DNA from: Phytoseiulus persimilis
Lineage: Eukaryota; Arthropoda; Arachnida; Mesostigmata; Phytoseiidae
Reading direction: 5' to 3'
Length of the DNA: 64,000 nucleotides
Assembly (NCBI GenBank): GCA_037576195.1
Contig: CM075101.1
Location: 46,190,001 to 46,254,000, forward strand
The notes under the pieces are model-generated. The model was not told where the DNA came from. It did no database searches and saw only the letters and a program-made list of their open reading frames with translations. Position numbers and translations under genes: made by a program. Shown piece after piece: positions 26,377-35,999 of the stretch; position 1 is the first letter of the stretch, and the number at the start of each line of letters is the position of its first letter.

Positions 26377-27132
26377 ATGGACGGAAAGTTAGTGTTGTGC
26401 CTAGTTTTTTACTCGTTCGCGGTTGCTCAAGTTCGATGCCTTCAAGGCTTCGATCAGACCAATAACCTCCACCAAGTGGGAGATGACCGCGGTTCTAGCG
26501 CGACGCCAAACCCACTCGACGTGGACACGGAGAACGATGACGACTATTCTGACAGATTCTTCGAAGGCAGTGGCCGCGGCGAGGTCGCCGTTCGAGCAGC
26601 GTACTCAGCCGACGATGAGCGATACGACACCGACCCGTCGAACGCTTCGGACGATATGAACATCGACTCGATCACCACGCACGCCCCCGAAAAGTCCCCT
26701 CTGACAACCTACGACGTGAGTAGATACGTTTCCAACGCGGTGTCGAAACTCGCGCTGCTGTTCGTCAAGTTCATCTCGTCGCCGATGGCGGTGCACTCGT
26801 TCTTCAACGATCCTGTCGATCTCAACGATCTGCCCATGGCCGCCCGGGCGGACTACAAATTTGTCGAACTTTTCGTCCGGAACGTGAACGCTGAGAATTT
26901 TCTCTGTCTGCAAATGTTCTCCTGTCAGTTCCCATACCAGGCTAATCGGTATATCTACGCTCTGAAAGGCATGTTGAACGTCGTTGAGAGGACCGAAAAT
27001 CGGGAATCTGTCAAGCTGTTCCGCGACATCGTCGCGACAATCGAAACCGCTTCGAAATATGGCCACCTGAGGAGCTTCAAGATGTGTGAGATGAAATTCC
27101 CGTGCAAATGCGGAGGCAAGGACTGTTATTGA
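26377..27132 (+). CDS. single-exon secreted orphan protein
   Basis: A 251-residue open frame from ATG to TGA with no introns. Residues 1 to about 18-20 form a signal peptide (hydrophobic core L-V-L-C-L-V-F-Y-S-F-A-V-A), with no later membrane segment, so the product is expected to be secreted. Residues 25-110 are acidic and low-complexity, with D/E clusters and one N-glycosylation sequon at N89. Residues 111-251 form a likely folded domain with helices and six cysteines at 177, 183, 237, 243, 245 and 250, enough for three disulfides. The tail is C-K-C-G-G-K-D-C-Y. Coding is supported by codon use, the TATA box upstream and AATAAA 28 bases after the stop. I recognise no family. It could be a lineage-restricted salivary, egg or cuticle protein, but nothing in the sequence says which. 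Confidence 0.85.
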   Translation: MDGKLVLCLVFYSFAVAQVRCLQGFDQTNNLHQVGDDRGSSATPNPLDVDTENDDDYSDRFFEGSGRGEVAVRAAYSADDERYDTDPSNASDDMNIDSITTHAPEKSPLTTYDVSRYVSNAVSKLALLFVKFISSPMAVHSFFNDPVDLNDLPMAARADYKFVELFVRNVNAENFLCLQMFSCQFPYQANRYIYALKGMLNVVERTENRESVKLFRDIVATIETASKYGHLRSFKMCEMKFPCKCGGKDCY

Positions 27133-27159
27133 GTTTGAGGATTTCGAACAATTTTTGTG

Positions 27160-27165
27160 AATAAA
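27160..27165 (+). terminator. AATAAA polyadenylation signal
   Basis: Consensus AATAAA lies 28 bases after the stop codon of the secreted-protein gene, in AT-rich sequence. Cleavage would be expected 10-30 bases further on. Confidence 0.75.
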
Positions 27166-27589
27166 TGAAAGGCAAATTTATGGAATAATATTTAAGTTGG
27201 AACCGGAAACGCGACTACTTTTTTGACGGCTGCCGAATTCCGGTCTTCTGCCAGATTGGAGGTTCTCCAACTTCCTTCGGAATCACTGGGCCCAGTTCCT
27301 CGAGGGCTGAGAGAGGTTCGAATTGAATGAGCTCAATCGCCGAGTGATTCGAGGCTGGCGCACGCGTTGTCCACTTTCGAACGCGGCAGTAATGAAAAAT
27401 TCTCCAGTTTTTTTGACGCGACACAATTTGATTTCGAGGCTGATTCGCTTCTCTCTCCGACCGCCCAGCTGACCGTATCTGATCAGGTAGCATTCGACCT
27501 GCTTGTTAGTGTTAACGACGGAATCCGAACAAAAGCTCGTTCGAGAAACCCTATCATTTGGGGCTGCTTATCTGTACGCTGTTGTTTTC

Positions 27590-28217
27590 TCACACTGTCC
27601 GCGACCCGAGGGCGAAATGGGTAGATTCTCGAAGTGAGTACTCAGGATGCTCGTGGGAATTTTCCCGCACGGGGACACTTTCGTGGATGTCGGATGTCTG
27701 TAACGACGAAGGCATGATGGGAGTCGTTCCGGCGAGGAGAGGGTAAATCGACGTTCTTCGGCGGATCCAGAAACGAGGGTTCCCAGTCAACCCCGAAGTC
27801 TTCTCATGATCGCGATGACGAAAGGACTTGCGGAAGAGATTCGAAAAGCCCTCGAGCCAATCGTCAAGAGCGATGTCGCGAGCTGGGAAACCCTCGCCCC
27901 TTCTCCTGCATACGCCACTGTCTGCATTTGTGATTCCCATGGATGTAGCAGGAATACCTCGCTCGTATCCCAGGGGTTTCATAGGTAGCGCAACACAAAG
28001 ACTTCGAGGCCAGCCTGCCTTGGGCCTCGTCGTTAATGTCGTTCCAATACGAGGCGAGGGCAGACGGAGGGTTCCCTGCGATGTTCTGCGGAGCCCAGGG
28101 TTCGAGCCCTTCAGCATTAAACAGTCGATGGTCAGTCCGAATCAGATGACCTGAAGTGCCATCGAGCGAGCACATTGAAACAATGCAACCCAGCACGGCG
28201 CAGGCCAGGCGGAGCAA
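27590..28217 (-). CDS. candidate secreted precursor, two exons
   Basis: A minus-strand frame from 28217 to 27958 joins across a 52-base GT-AG intron (27957-27906) to a second frame, 27905-27590, ending in TGA. The two-base phase carries over correctly and the joined reading is about 190 residues. Its beginning is hydrophobic (L-L-R-L-A-C-A-V-L-G-C-I-V) like a signal peptide. It then has a C-C pair, a basic R-A-R-R-R cluster at the exon junction that could be a processing site, and an acidic-aromatic stretch (L-D-D-W-L-E-G-F) after it. No ATG precedes the hydrophobic part in this frame, so either an upstream exon supplies it or translation begins at the later Met. No neuropeptide family is recognised. 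It is convergent with the secreted-protein gene at 26377. Confidence 0.33.
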
Positions 28218-28356
28218 CTCCGAGGTTCGGCCGTGGTTTTAGAAAATGAGTTCCAGGGTTAGAACAGCGTGTGAAACTCAAGAGGTGACGATCAAGCACG
28301 ACTCCCAATCCCCGCGAGCCTTCTCAAATATTCCAAGACTCTAGAATTGCCGATCT

Positions 28357-28370
28357 AGATTCACCCCTGC
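28357..28370. repeat. target-site duplication, left copy
   Basis: AGATTCACCCCTGC immediately precedes the SINE head and is repeated exactly after its poly(A) tail. Confidence 0.9.
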
Positions 28371-28632
28371 CCCCGCTCGCTGGCCGGGTGGCATAAACTA
28401 ACACTGGGTGCCACGCTAAGCTAGCAATTGCGGGACAGAAATCTTTCTTATGTGGTGAAGAGAGGATTTAATTTATATCAGAATTGAATCTGAACCATCT
28501 TAAGACCCGAGCCCACCGCCCGCAATGGGATTTGCGAGGCGATAGGGAGTGTTGCTGAAGCAATACTCTACGTGATTCCGGTGCACTCCTGAGGGCTGGC
28601 TGAGAGGTTCAGCCGGAAAAAAAAAAAAAAAA
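28371..28632 (+). mobile_element. tRNA-derived SINE, copy B, box B deleted
   Basis: Same family as the copy at 4621-4895, in the opposite orientation, with a 16-base pure poly(A) tail after AGCCGG. The box A-like head is present. The segment holding box B is missing: in copy A sixteen bases (TTCGATCCCCGGCCGG) lie after GCGGG, while here GCGGG runs straight into ACAG. The loss lies between short C-G-G-G repeats. Perfect 14-base target duplications flank the element. Without box B this copy should not drive RNA polymerase III transcription. Confidence 0.92.
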
Positions 28633-28646
28633 GATTCACCCCTGCA
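28633..28646. repeat. target-site duplication, right copy
   Basis: Exact repeat of 28357-28370, adjoining the poly(A) tail of the SINE. Confidence 0.9.
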
Positions 28647-28649
28647 GTG

Positions 28650-31155
28650 GCGGCCGTTCGCTAGGGGAGGAAATCATCTCATTCGACAGAGACGGCTCGT
28701 TTCCTCATGCTCATCCGCATCGCAACATTTTCCGGCCGGCGAAAGGGAAGCTCTTGATCGGGAACACGGAACGATGTGGGGTCTGGAGGGAACGAACTCA
28801 ACATCTGTGTCCCCCTCCCCCCGACCCGCGAACTTGTCCGTTGAGGTGATCGTGGAACGAGGTCCTGTGCATCGCTAAAAAGGGAAAAGTGACCTCGTAT
28901 CGGAGGTCAGTATGCATCGACATCCGTTCAGACGTCCTCCCGAGTCCGCGCTGTGCTAATTCCGGATACGTTCTAACAACATCTGACGCCACGAGCACCA
29001 AGCTGATGAAGAACGGCAGCGCGCACATTTTCATCGTCCTCGATGTTTGGCTTTCATTCCGTCCCCCTCCCCCAGGCTCCTCTGAGCAAAAGCGCTTGTT
29101 GATGCGCAAAGCATGTCGACCGTTTCGTCCGCACGCGACTCCTCAAGGGCAGCCGCGTTCAGATCGAAGCGAAGGTCCTGAGCCGAATGAAGAACGACCG
29201 TGACGCTAGCGAGGGGAACCCTCAGTCAACATGGCCCCACGGGAGTGACCCCAATCTTCATAACACCCGGGACGTCACGTAGAACACGGCACCACCGATT
29301 AAGGTCATTAGCTGTGTGCGCTCGGTATTTTTCCAAGCAAGTCGCTACTAACGATGCCTCCATGTTCGGTGCATGGCCTGAAACCATGAGGAGAATTCGT
29401 CGAGGGTTGGACGGTTCGGACCCGTCTCAGCCAGAGAGAAAATCCCAATGACCGTACCGAGTTGCTCTCGAGGCTCGTTCACAACGATCCCACAACGTCC
29501 AGACGTAGTCGGAAAATTACGGAGTTCTTGTCGACACCGCTCAATGATCCGAGAAAGAATCAAAGTTGGAGGCAGCTTTCCGAGTTGGAATTTCGTGGGA
29601 AACTCTGGCTGCGACCTTTGCTAGTCTTTCGGAACTGTGGGAGCCAGGCTGAAATGGATCGGTCTCGTTCTTCATCATTAGATCCGCGCGCCGCCTAGCT
29701 TGGGACGTTCACGTCAATGGACTGAGTCGAGCAGAGTTTGAGGGAAGTTCGAAATCGTGGAGCGGAGAATCTCTGTGGGAGAACCACGGGCCAGAGCTGA
29801 GATATCATAAGCCGCAGAATTTTCCCACGAGCGGGGAACGAGATGAACCGTATCACCGGCATCGCCGAGAAGGCAAACCCAGGCCCACACTCCCAGGAAC
29901 GATCACATGGGATCTCGTTGTGTCAACAGGGCAGATTTGGATTGCACAAAAACGGAGGCGATGGCTGCGTATCTAAGGTCGGGCTCGCCGCTTTGATCGA
30001 TGTCCTTGAACGAGTGCCCTCGAACGGACGTTCGAGCAGGACGCGCACGCGTGAGCGAGGTTCGTCTTCCCCTGGTATTGATGGATGGCGTGTCCGGTTT
30101 CTCCCAATAAAAACATCCCCTCTCGAAGTCTCCAAAGACTGACAGACGCTTCGCTCGGCGAGTGTGACAGCGTCGCCGGACGAAGGTGGAGTTTTGTCAC
30201 GGATACGTTGACAAAGCCTTCACCATTATCAATGTTAGAAGAACGGCGCGGTCATAGAGCTGCTTGTTTCGGTCACGCGCATTGTCGCCTGTCGCGAGTC
30301 TGTCGACTCCACCTCGAATAACTGCGGTCAATACGCATGCGTATTCGCCATAAGCGATAATGGCTCAGTATTCAAAAAGCTCGCCGAGAGGGAAGTACGC
30401 TCCAAGGAAACTGCTCGACTCGGCCGAGTGAGAGCACCAGTCTTCCAGCGAGGAGACTTCTCCTCTGAAAGTGTATCTCATTCACGTTTTTCCCACTAAT
30501 CCAGGTTGAACTCCTCGGACTGAACTCGGGAACTTCGTTCGAACACGGGACCCGACGGTCGGCGACAGATCATTCTGCAGGTGGTGTACGGCGATCCGTT
30601 GGGTCGTGAGAGTTTAATGACAGCTCTTCGTGCCCCGCTCGGGTCGCTACGGGAACCGATTAGCTTAGCTAAGTTGATCGACGGACGGAATTCATTGCCA
30701 CACTCGAGGACATAAATAACTGAGGAACGAACGGTGAGTGTTCCATCCGCTGCAAATAACACTCGTTATCCCTTCTGAATAAACTCCGATCCCGTCAACA
30801 CGATACATGACAACAGCAGGAAACTGACTGAGCCCCGGAAATCCAGAGCTGATGAACTCACTTTACCTAAGGAGGCTCCTCGATCCGTTCGGGAGCCGCC
30901 GAACGCGTGACCCGGCTATCACCCTTCCTCGATTCAGCTTCCAATCTCAGGCGATACACTGTTAAGATAAATGCGAGGTCATTCTCATAGGCTGCTATCT
31001 GTGTTAATATTAATCAACCTGTGGCAGCCAAACACGCCCACACGACTGAACAAATGAGCCCGAGTCACGACCGGAGACATCCTAGCGAAGGTATCGACAC
31101 GGCTTTCTTCTCCGATTCCTAGCTCCCGTCTCCGCGGTGCTGTGATCACCTCGTC
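28650..31155. other. no supported gene
   Basis: Short overlapping frames on both strands only, with no splice-consistent chain and no recognised family. Confidence 0.4.
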
Positions 31156-31548
31156 TCAAATGAGCATCGGTTTGTAGTTGGAATCGGGTTCCCATTCTCC
31201 TATAGTGCCCTCCCAGATAGGTTTTCCGTTGTGGCTCACAAAAACGAGCTCCTCGCTCACTTCAAGAGCAGGAGTCCCCAATCCGTAGGGCTGTGGATCT
31301 GTAACGGAACTCACGGCCGCGACAAAATCCGTGATTTCCTCAAACTGCGATGCTGTGATCAATCGTTCTCGTCTGATTCAGGCGAGAGGAAATCGAGAGA
31401 CAGTGGCCTGTTCGACTCGTTGTTCCGTTTCGGATACTTCGGCCGCTCGTCCAGGATCTGGCGAACAGGTCGGGGACACTTGTAGTGATCTCGGAAATGC
31501 AGAGCCTGCTTCATGACGAACAGAACATCGACGTCCCCAGGATGTCCT
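31156..31548 (-). CDS. 3' end of a candidate gene, unrecognised
   Basis: One reading frame on the minus strand is interrupted only by a TGA at about 31382. Removing a 92-base GT-AG intron (31436-31345) takes the stop out and keeps the frame. It joins exon 31548-31437 (D-V-D-V-L-F-V-M-K-Q-A-L, then K-C-P-R-P-V-R-Q) to the last exon, 31344-31156, which begins F-E-E-I-T-D-F and ends with N-Y-K-P-M-L-I-stop. The exon start follows CATTAG and takes two bases from an earlier exon. Possible earlier exons lie at about 31677-31739 and 31880-31967, but their phases do not join cleanly. Balanced use of charged and aromatic residues argues for real coding sequence. No family is recognised. If no intron is removed here, the TGA would mark a broken gene. 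Confidence 0.42.
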
Positions 31549-32925
31549 CTAATGGAATGATTGGAGTGCTTTTTCGACAGATTCTCACCCTAAAAAATTA
31601 TTTCGGCCAAGAGTTGGCCTCGCCTCGGCTCTCCAATGCGAAGCGTTCGGTTGGGGAGGTTCATTCACTTCTGTGGTCGAACAACCCGTTAACGAAGTGT
31701 GCGCCGCATCCGATGGCAAAACTGGCCCTTTTTGAAGGTACTGATGTGAGAGCGAACCTCCACTTAACGATTCGTATGAACTCATGGAGTGGCTTGACAC
31801 TTCGCGGAGCAACGACGAATTTCGGCCCGCACGGACACATCTCCAAGAAACTCACCTATGTAAACGAGAGGACCTCGCCTTAAAATTTCGTCAACCGACA
31901 GCAGTTTTTCTCCGCACCCGCCGCGTCTTCGAACCGTGGGAGGCTGGAACGATGATCATTTCATCACAGTTCATTCTCCCTGGTGCTGTCATAACGATCA
32001 GGCCGGCGCGGAGTTAAGAGCCTATCTTCTCGCTCGAGAAACTCGCGGAAAGCTGATGTACTCACGGTTTCCTTTTTTTTGGGGGAAGTTCACGGCATCC
32101 TTCTACGGATCCTCCGAGAAGAACGCCGTGACTTTGCCGTGAAATTCTGCTCAATACACCGCGACAAACTAACAAACCTACTAATCAGTGATAGAATTCC
32201 GTCCGTTTCCGCTCGGTTTTTGGATCCGACATGCTCGGGGAGCTGCATGCTATTCGTGTCTGAAGCGCACAGAATCTCTTTGACATCAACTCACATGCCT
32301 GCAGTCGCTCGTCGATCGGAACAATGATTCTGCACAGCCCTGCTAAATGAGTTACCGTGGGTTTCGAGCGTTCAGTTGTGTCTCTAACGCATGGTGTTTG
32401 GGTTTGGAACTCTCCCAAAGTCGTTCACTCTTGAAACATTCTATTCTTTCACAGAAAATCGAATCGACCGCGTAATACTGATGCGGCGAAGAGCTCCTCG
32501 AGTTGTTAACAGTTTACTTTTTCCGAATCGAAAACAAGGGCGTGACTCGCGAAACGCTAGCCGGGATTGAATTGAAGATTTCGCTCTCTCAAATACAGTC
32601 TAGGAACAAAACATGAGTTGATTGACGTCTAGTTAGATTCGACATCATGTGCATTCCAAGATGAGCAGTGTCTCCCTCGGGCAGAAGATTCCCGATCGGA
32701 CATCTTTCGTGATGGTGACGTCTGTGAGCTTTTTGCTCCTCCAGAAAAGCCGCCCAGGGCGGACAGCCCTCCCGTCCCCCTCCCCTCGATTACGCCACTG
32801 GCTGAGGACTCTGACAAGCGAACGCACTCTCTTTGACATGGGATGCGAATTGAAAGGCGGGACCTTCCATGTGCTGCACCGTCTGCAAATCGTGCAGATT
32901 GCGAACCAACGATTTCGTCCAGTAG

Positions 32926-34022
32926 CCATTGAAAGACCTGATGGAGCTGATTTCGATCTTCATCGATGGAACTTTTCCGCCGGTGAGCCGGAAATTGACG
33001 GTTATTCCGGGATTTCATTCGTCTCGTTCAGTTGAGGAGCCAGGTCAGGTTGTATTTTCATGTTTTCCGTTGGCGCCTTGGCGGCAGGAGGAAATTCTCT
33101 GCCAGCAATGAGTTTTCGAGTTGCCTAACCATCCCCACCGAGCCTCCTTAGCCCCAGTGACGAACCTGTTTCACCCAAATCTGGTTTGCTGCGCCACACC
33201 ATCACGCCAGAGTACAAAAAGGCGAATTTCCTAACGGGACTCCATCCCCTTCCAGCTCGGCTGGACCGTATTCTCGGGAGGGGGACTTTTTTATGAAGAA
33301 AGCCGGTTGATTTAGACTCGCCAAGTATTTCTCCGCTCGGGCCCTGCAACGACCGTTCCTCTGTTCTCTCCTTGAGTAACAACTCCGCAGAGAAAAAAAC
33401 TCATAGGACCAAGTATTCAAACCAAACATCTATCCAACTAGAGGAGGATGTACATATAGTGGTCATGAACGTGCAGCCTTGCCCATGGGTATTCCACGGT
33501 ATCGGCAGGACCTTCCATCTGCTCTGTGGTCTTTCCACTCGTTCCCCTGATTCCGTTTCGAGTTGGATATTCACGATATGAGAAACCGATGTCCAAGTTC
33601 TCGAAAGATTAGTTCTTCATCATCATGGGATGAGATGCACGAGTTAAGCTTCGCAGCTCGTTTATTCGGAACCAGCTGCTCGAAGAGTCATTCTAATTGG
33701 GAAGAAGCGATCCCTGGGCTAATTGGCGCACGCTCATGCATTGATCCTGCTGACGGAACGATCCAGCGCTCGATCGTGCTTTCGCAAGTCATTCAGGCCG
33801 ACGGGGTGGCGCTGGCCGTGGTGATCTACGACGTCGCTGTTCAGAAGTATTCATTTGTCTTGCTTTCTTTGAGCGTACCATAGGAGAACGCGTACCGGAG
33901 GCCCGCTCGCCCCAAATGCCCACGCCTTATCCTTCGTGTCCAAAAATCTGATTGACTTCGAAGCCGCCCCCCAGCTGAGCCAAGCCGACTGGGAGGGAAG
34001 AAACAGCTTCGTGACCGAGTGA
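32926..34022 (+). CDS. 3' end of a candidate gene, three exons, unrecognised
   Basis: Exon 32926-32982 (P-L-K-D-L-M-E-L-I-S-I-F, ending F-P-P before GTGAGC) is phase 0 and fits exon 33797-33846. The latter opens after CATTCAG with A-D-G-V-A-L-A-V-V-I-Y. A 37-base intron, 33847-33883 (GTATTC to CATAG), joins to the last exon 33884-34022, which ends with R-N-S-F-V-T-E-stop. The joined frame has no stop. The last exon is the most convincing part, with S-F-V-S-K-N-L-I-D-F-E-A-A and a W-E-G close to the end. The small size of the last intron is unusual but recurs in this window. No family is recognised, and upstream exons are not traced. Confidence 0.42.
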
Positions 34023-34463
34023 GGCTGTAGCCATGTTGGCACGGAAACTTCCTAGGGAGTGAACCTAACGATGCGTCCAAGGATTTGGTGTGCTTGGATG
34101 GCTCATGAGTTGGCCCCGAGGGAGAACATTGTAGAATGATTCTCCGGATATGCGGACAACCCTCTGCGCTGTGCTCTGCGCGAGATCTTTCGGTCATGCC
34201 AAAAGTTCCTGATGATGAGGAATAATTGGCCGTGCGTTCTGTAAGATACCCGTCTCTACTCCGGGGGAACACTATCACAATTCGAACTTTCCCGCAAGAA
34301 CCTAAACTCAAAATACTAGAAATTAATTTGATCCGAATCGAGTTCGCTCTGCGGGAATGTCATTGTCCGTCTAGCCAGCGTGTTTTCGTGCTCAATCGAT
34401 CCATTGAAGCCGCTCGTGAATGACGAGGTTTGAGGTTCGGGAGCCAGTTTCCCTAGCGGGACT

Positions 34464-34479
34464 GGGGGGGGGGGGGGGG
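34464..34479. repeat. poly(G) tract, 16 bases
   Basis: Sixteen consecutive G followed by a further G-rich stretch, in non-coding sequence. Confidence 0.9.
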
Positions 34480-34655
34480 AGGGGGATTACTCACGGGATG
34501 ACGTTCAATTGAGCTCTCAAGACCCCTTCGAGTGTTCCGAGCCGCACCCTGGGGAGATGGATGGGAAACGGAAAATTCTGTACAATTTCCGTCCTTCGGT
34601 CTGACTCTCAGTCTATCCACCGTCATCGGAATTTGTTCGACACATTCTGGGCTTA

Positions 34656-34782
34656 CTTATGAGTAGAGCCTGAGACTTCAGGCAATTTTTCGGAATTATT
34701 CTATCAATCGCCCGGGATTGATTCGTTGCGATGAGCGGATAATTTCGAAAAATTGCCTGAACTTCCAGGCTCTACTTATGAG
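34656..34782. mobile_element. palindromic MITE-like element
   Basis: Two 44-base arms, 34656-34699 and 34739-34782, are inverted copies of each other with about eight differences. They are separated by a 39-base loop. The core of each arm contains TAGAGCCTG and TTCAGGCAATTTTTCG. The size and structure fit a foldback MITE, or a hairpin-forming transcript. No clear target duplication is seen and no second copy was noticed in the window. Confidence 0.75.
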
Positions 34783-35605
34783 GATACCGGGCCTGCCCCG
34801 TTTGGAAACAGTCCAGGTGGATGCCGATCTAGACTCGGTAAACTCCGAGATTCTTTAATGCTCTTGGGGTCCGTGATGGAAATGCTGTCGTGTGCTCGAA
34901 TCTTGTTTATTCGAGCCTGCGGAGAGCGAATGTTGTCGTTCTGGGCCTCCGGAAACTGTTTGGTTGGGAATATGTCAGAAAGATGATGGCGTCCTGTTGT
35001 AGCGGCTGTCGAAAATGGCCCCTGTGTTTATCGTTTCGCGGCTCTGTTTGTGTAGAGGACAATGTGCGCAGCTCGTTTCAAATGCCACATTTGTCTGAGC
35101 CGAGAGCGTGCTCAGCGAAGAACGATTCGAGAAACCGTGCAGCCATCACTCACGCGGCCAGGACAATCGGGGAACGTGCTGCCCCTATGGAGCGTCTCCT
35201 CCGAGCTCATCCCATACGTGGGACCTCGGACTTTTTCGGGAGAGAGCCTTTACCTGATCTTGCGTGAATTTGCGAATTCAATCCGACTTCCCTTCTGACG
35301 CGCAGCAATCCTGTCCCGACAAGGACGCAGGTGTACTGCCCCGCGAAGGTTCCCACGGAAAACTCGTTCGCGTCAATCCGTCTAGCGGTCCCCGAAGTTG
35401 TTGCCGTAATCCAGGACAACAGAGTGCGGCGCCTCGACACAACGACTTGGCTCCTCGACGGCGGCAGTTTGCCGTCGAGCAGGTGCCGTAATCGCCGTCC
35501 TTTCTCGTGGGTCCATATCTAGTGGAAGCAGGAGAGAACGGATTCAATTCCGCTTTCATTCCCGACGTTCGCTGTGGTTCAATCTGTTTGCAACTCTCTC
35601 GAAAT

Positions 35606-35970
35606 TCATCGATCTCGTTCAGCAAGGAGGTCGATCTCCAGAGCCGCAGGATTCTTCTGCCGGAGTGCTTTCCGCAGTTTTGCAGAGGGACTATCGGGAA
35701 TCACTGGCTCGTTTCGAACGTAGACAGTCTCTGCGGCGGGATGGGGCCTGAACTGCGTTGACGAGATCCCAAAGCGGGCCCAACAAGCGATGATTGGTTT
35801 CCGCGGTGGGCGTGCGATGTGCGATGATCTAAGGCCGGCGCTGATCTTTATTATGGCTCTACTGGTCGGATGAGAGCCTCCGGCATAGGTGATGGCCCTC
35901 GTGCCTACCCTTCTCCCCGGAGTCTGTGATGTAATTAAGAGAGAGTGATCAAATAACAGTTCGCTCATCA
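35606..35970 (-). CDS. candidate C-terminal exon, unrecognised
   Basis: The last 45 codons (35739-35606) read E-T-V-Y-V-R-N-E-P-V-I-P-D, then A-K-L-R-K-A-L-R-Q-K-N-P, ending E-R-D-R-stop. This is a convincing soluble C-terminus, and it follows a good acceptor (CCCGCCGCAG). The same frame stays open upstream to at least 35970, so a longer exon is possible. Immediately downstream another minus frame (N-E-I-D-E-F-R-E-S-C-K-Q at about 35610-35575) also looks coding, which could mean a further exon or a frameshift. No family is recognised. Confidence 0.35.
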
Positions 35971-35999
35971 GATGCACCTTGCTGCCTATTCGCCATTCT

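Noticed and set aside
32745..32806. TACGCCACTGG with G/C-rich flank, resembling the hAT-like ends at 50.8-52.1 kb
   Set aside because: The similarity is short and the other end is missing. It may be a remnant, but it is too weak to list.
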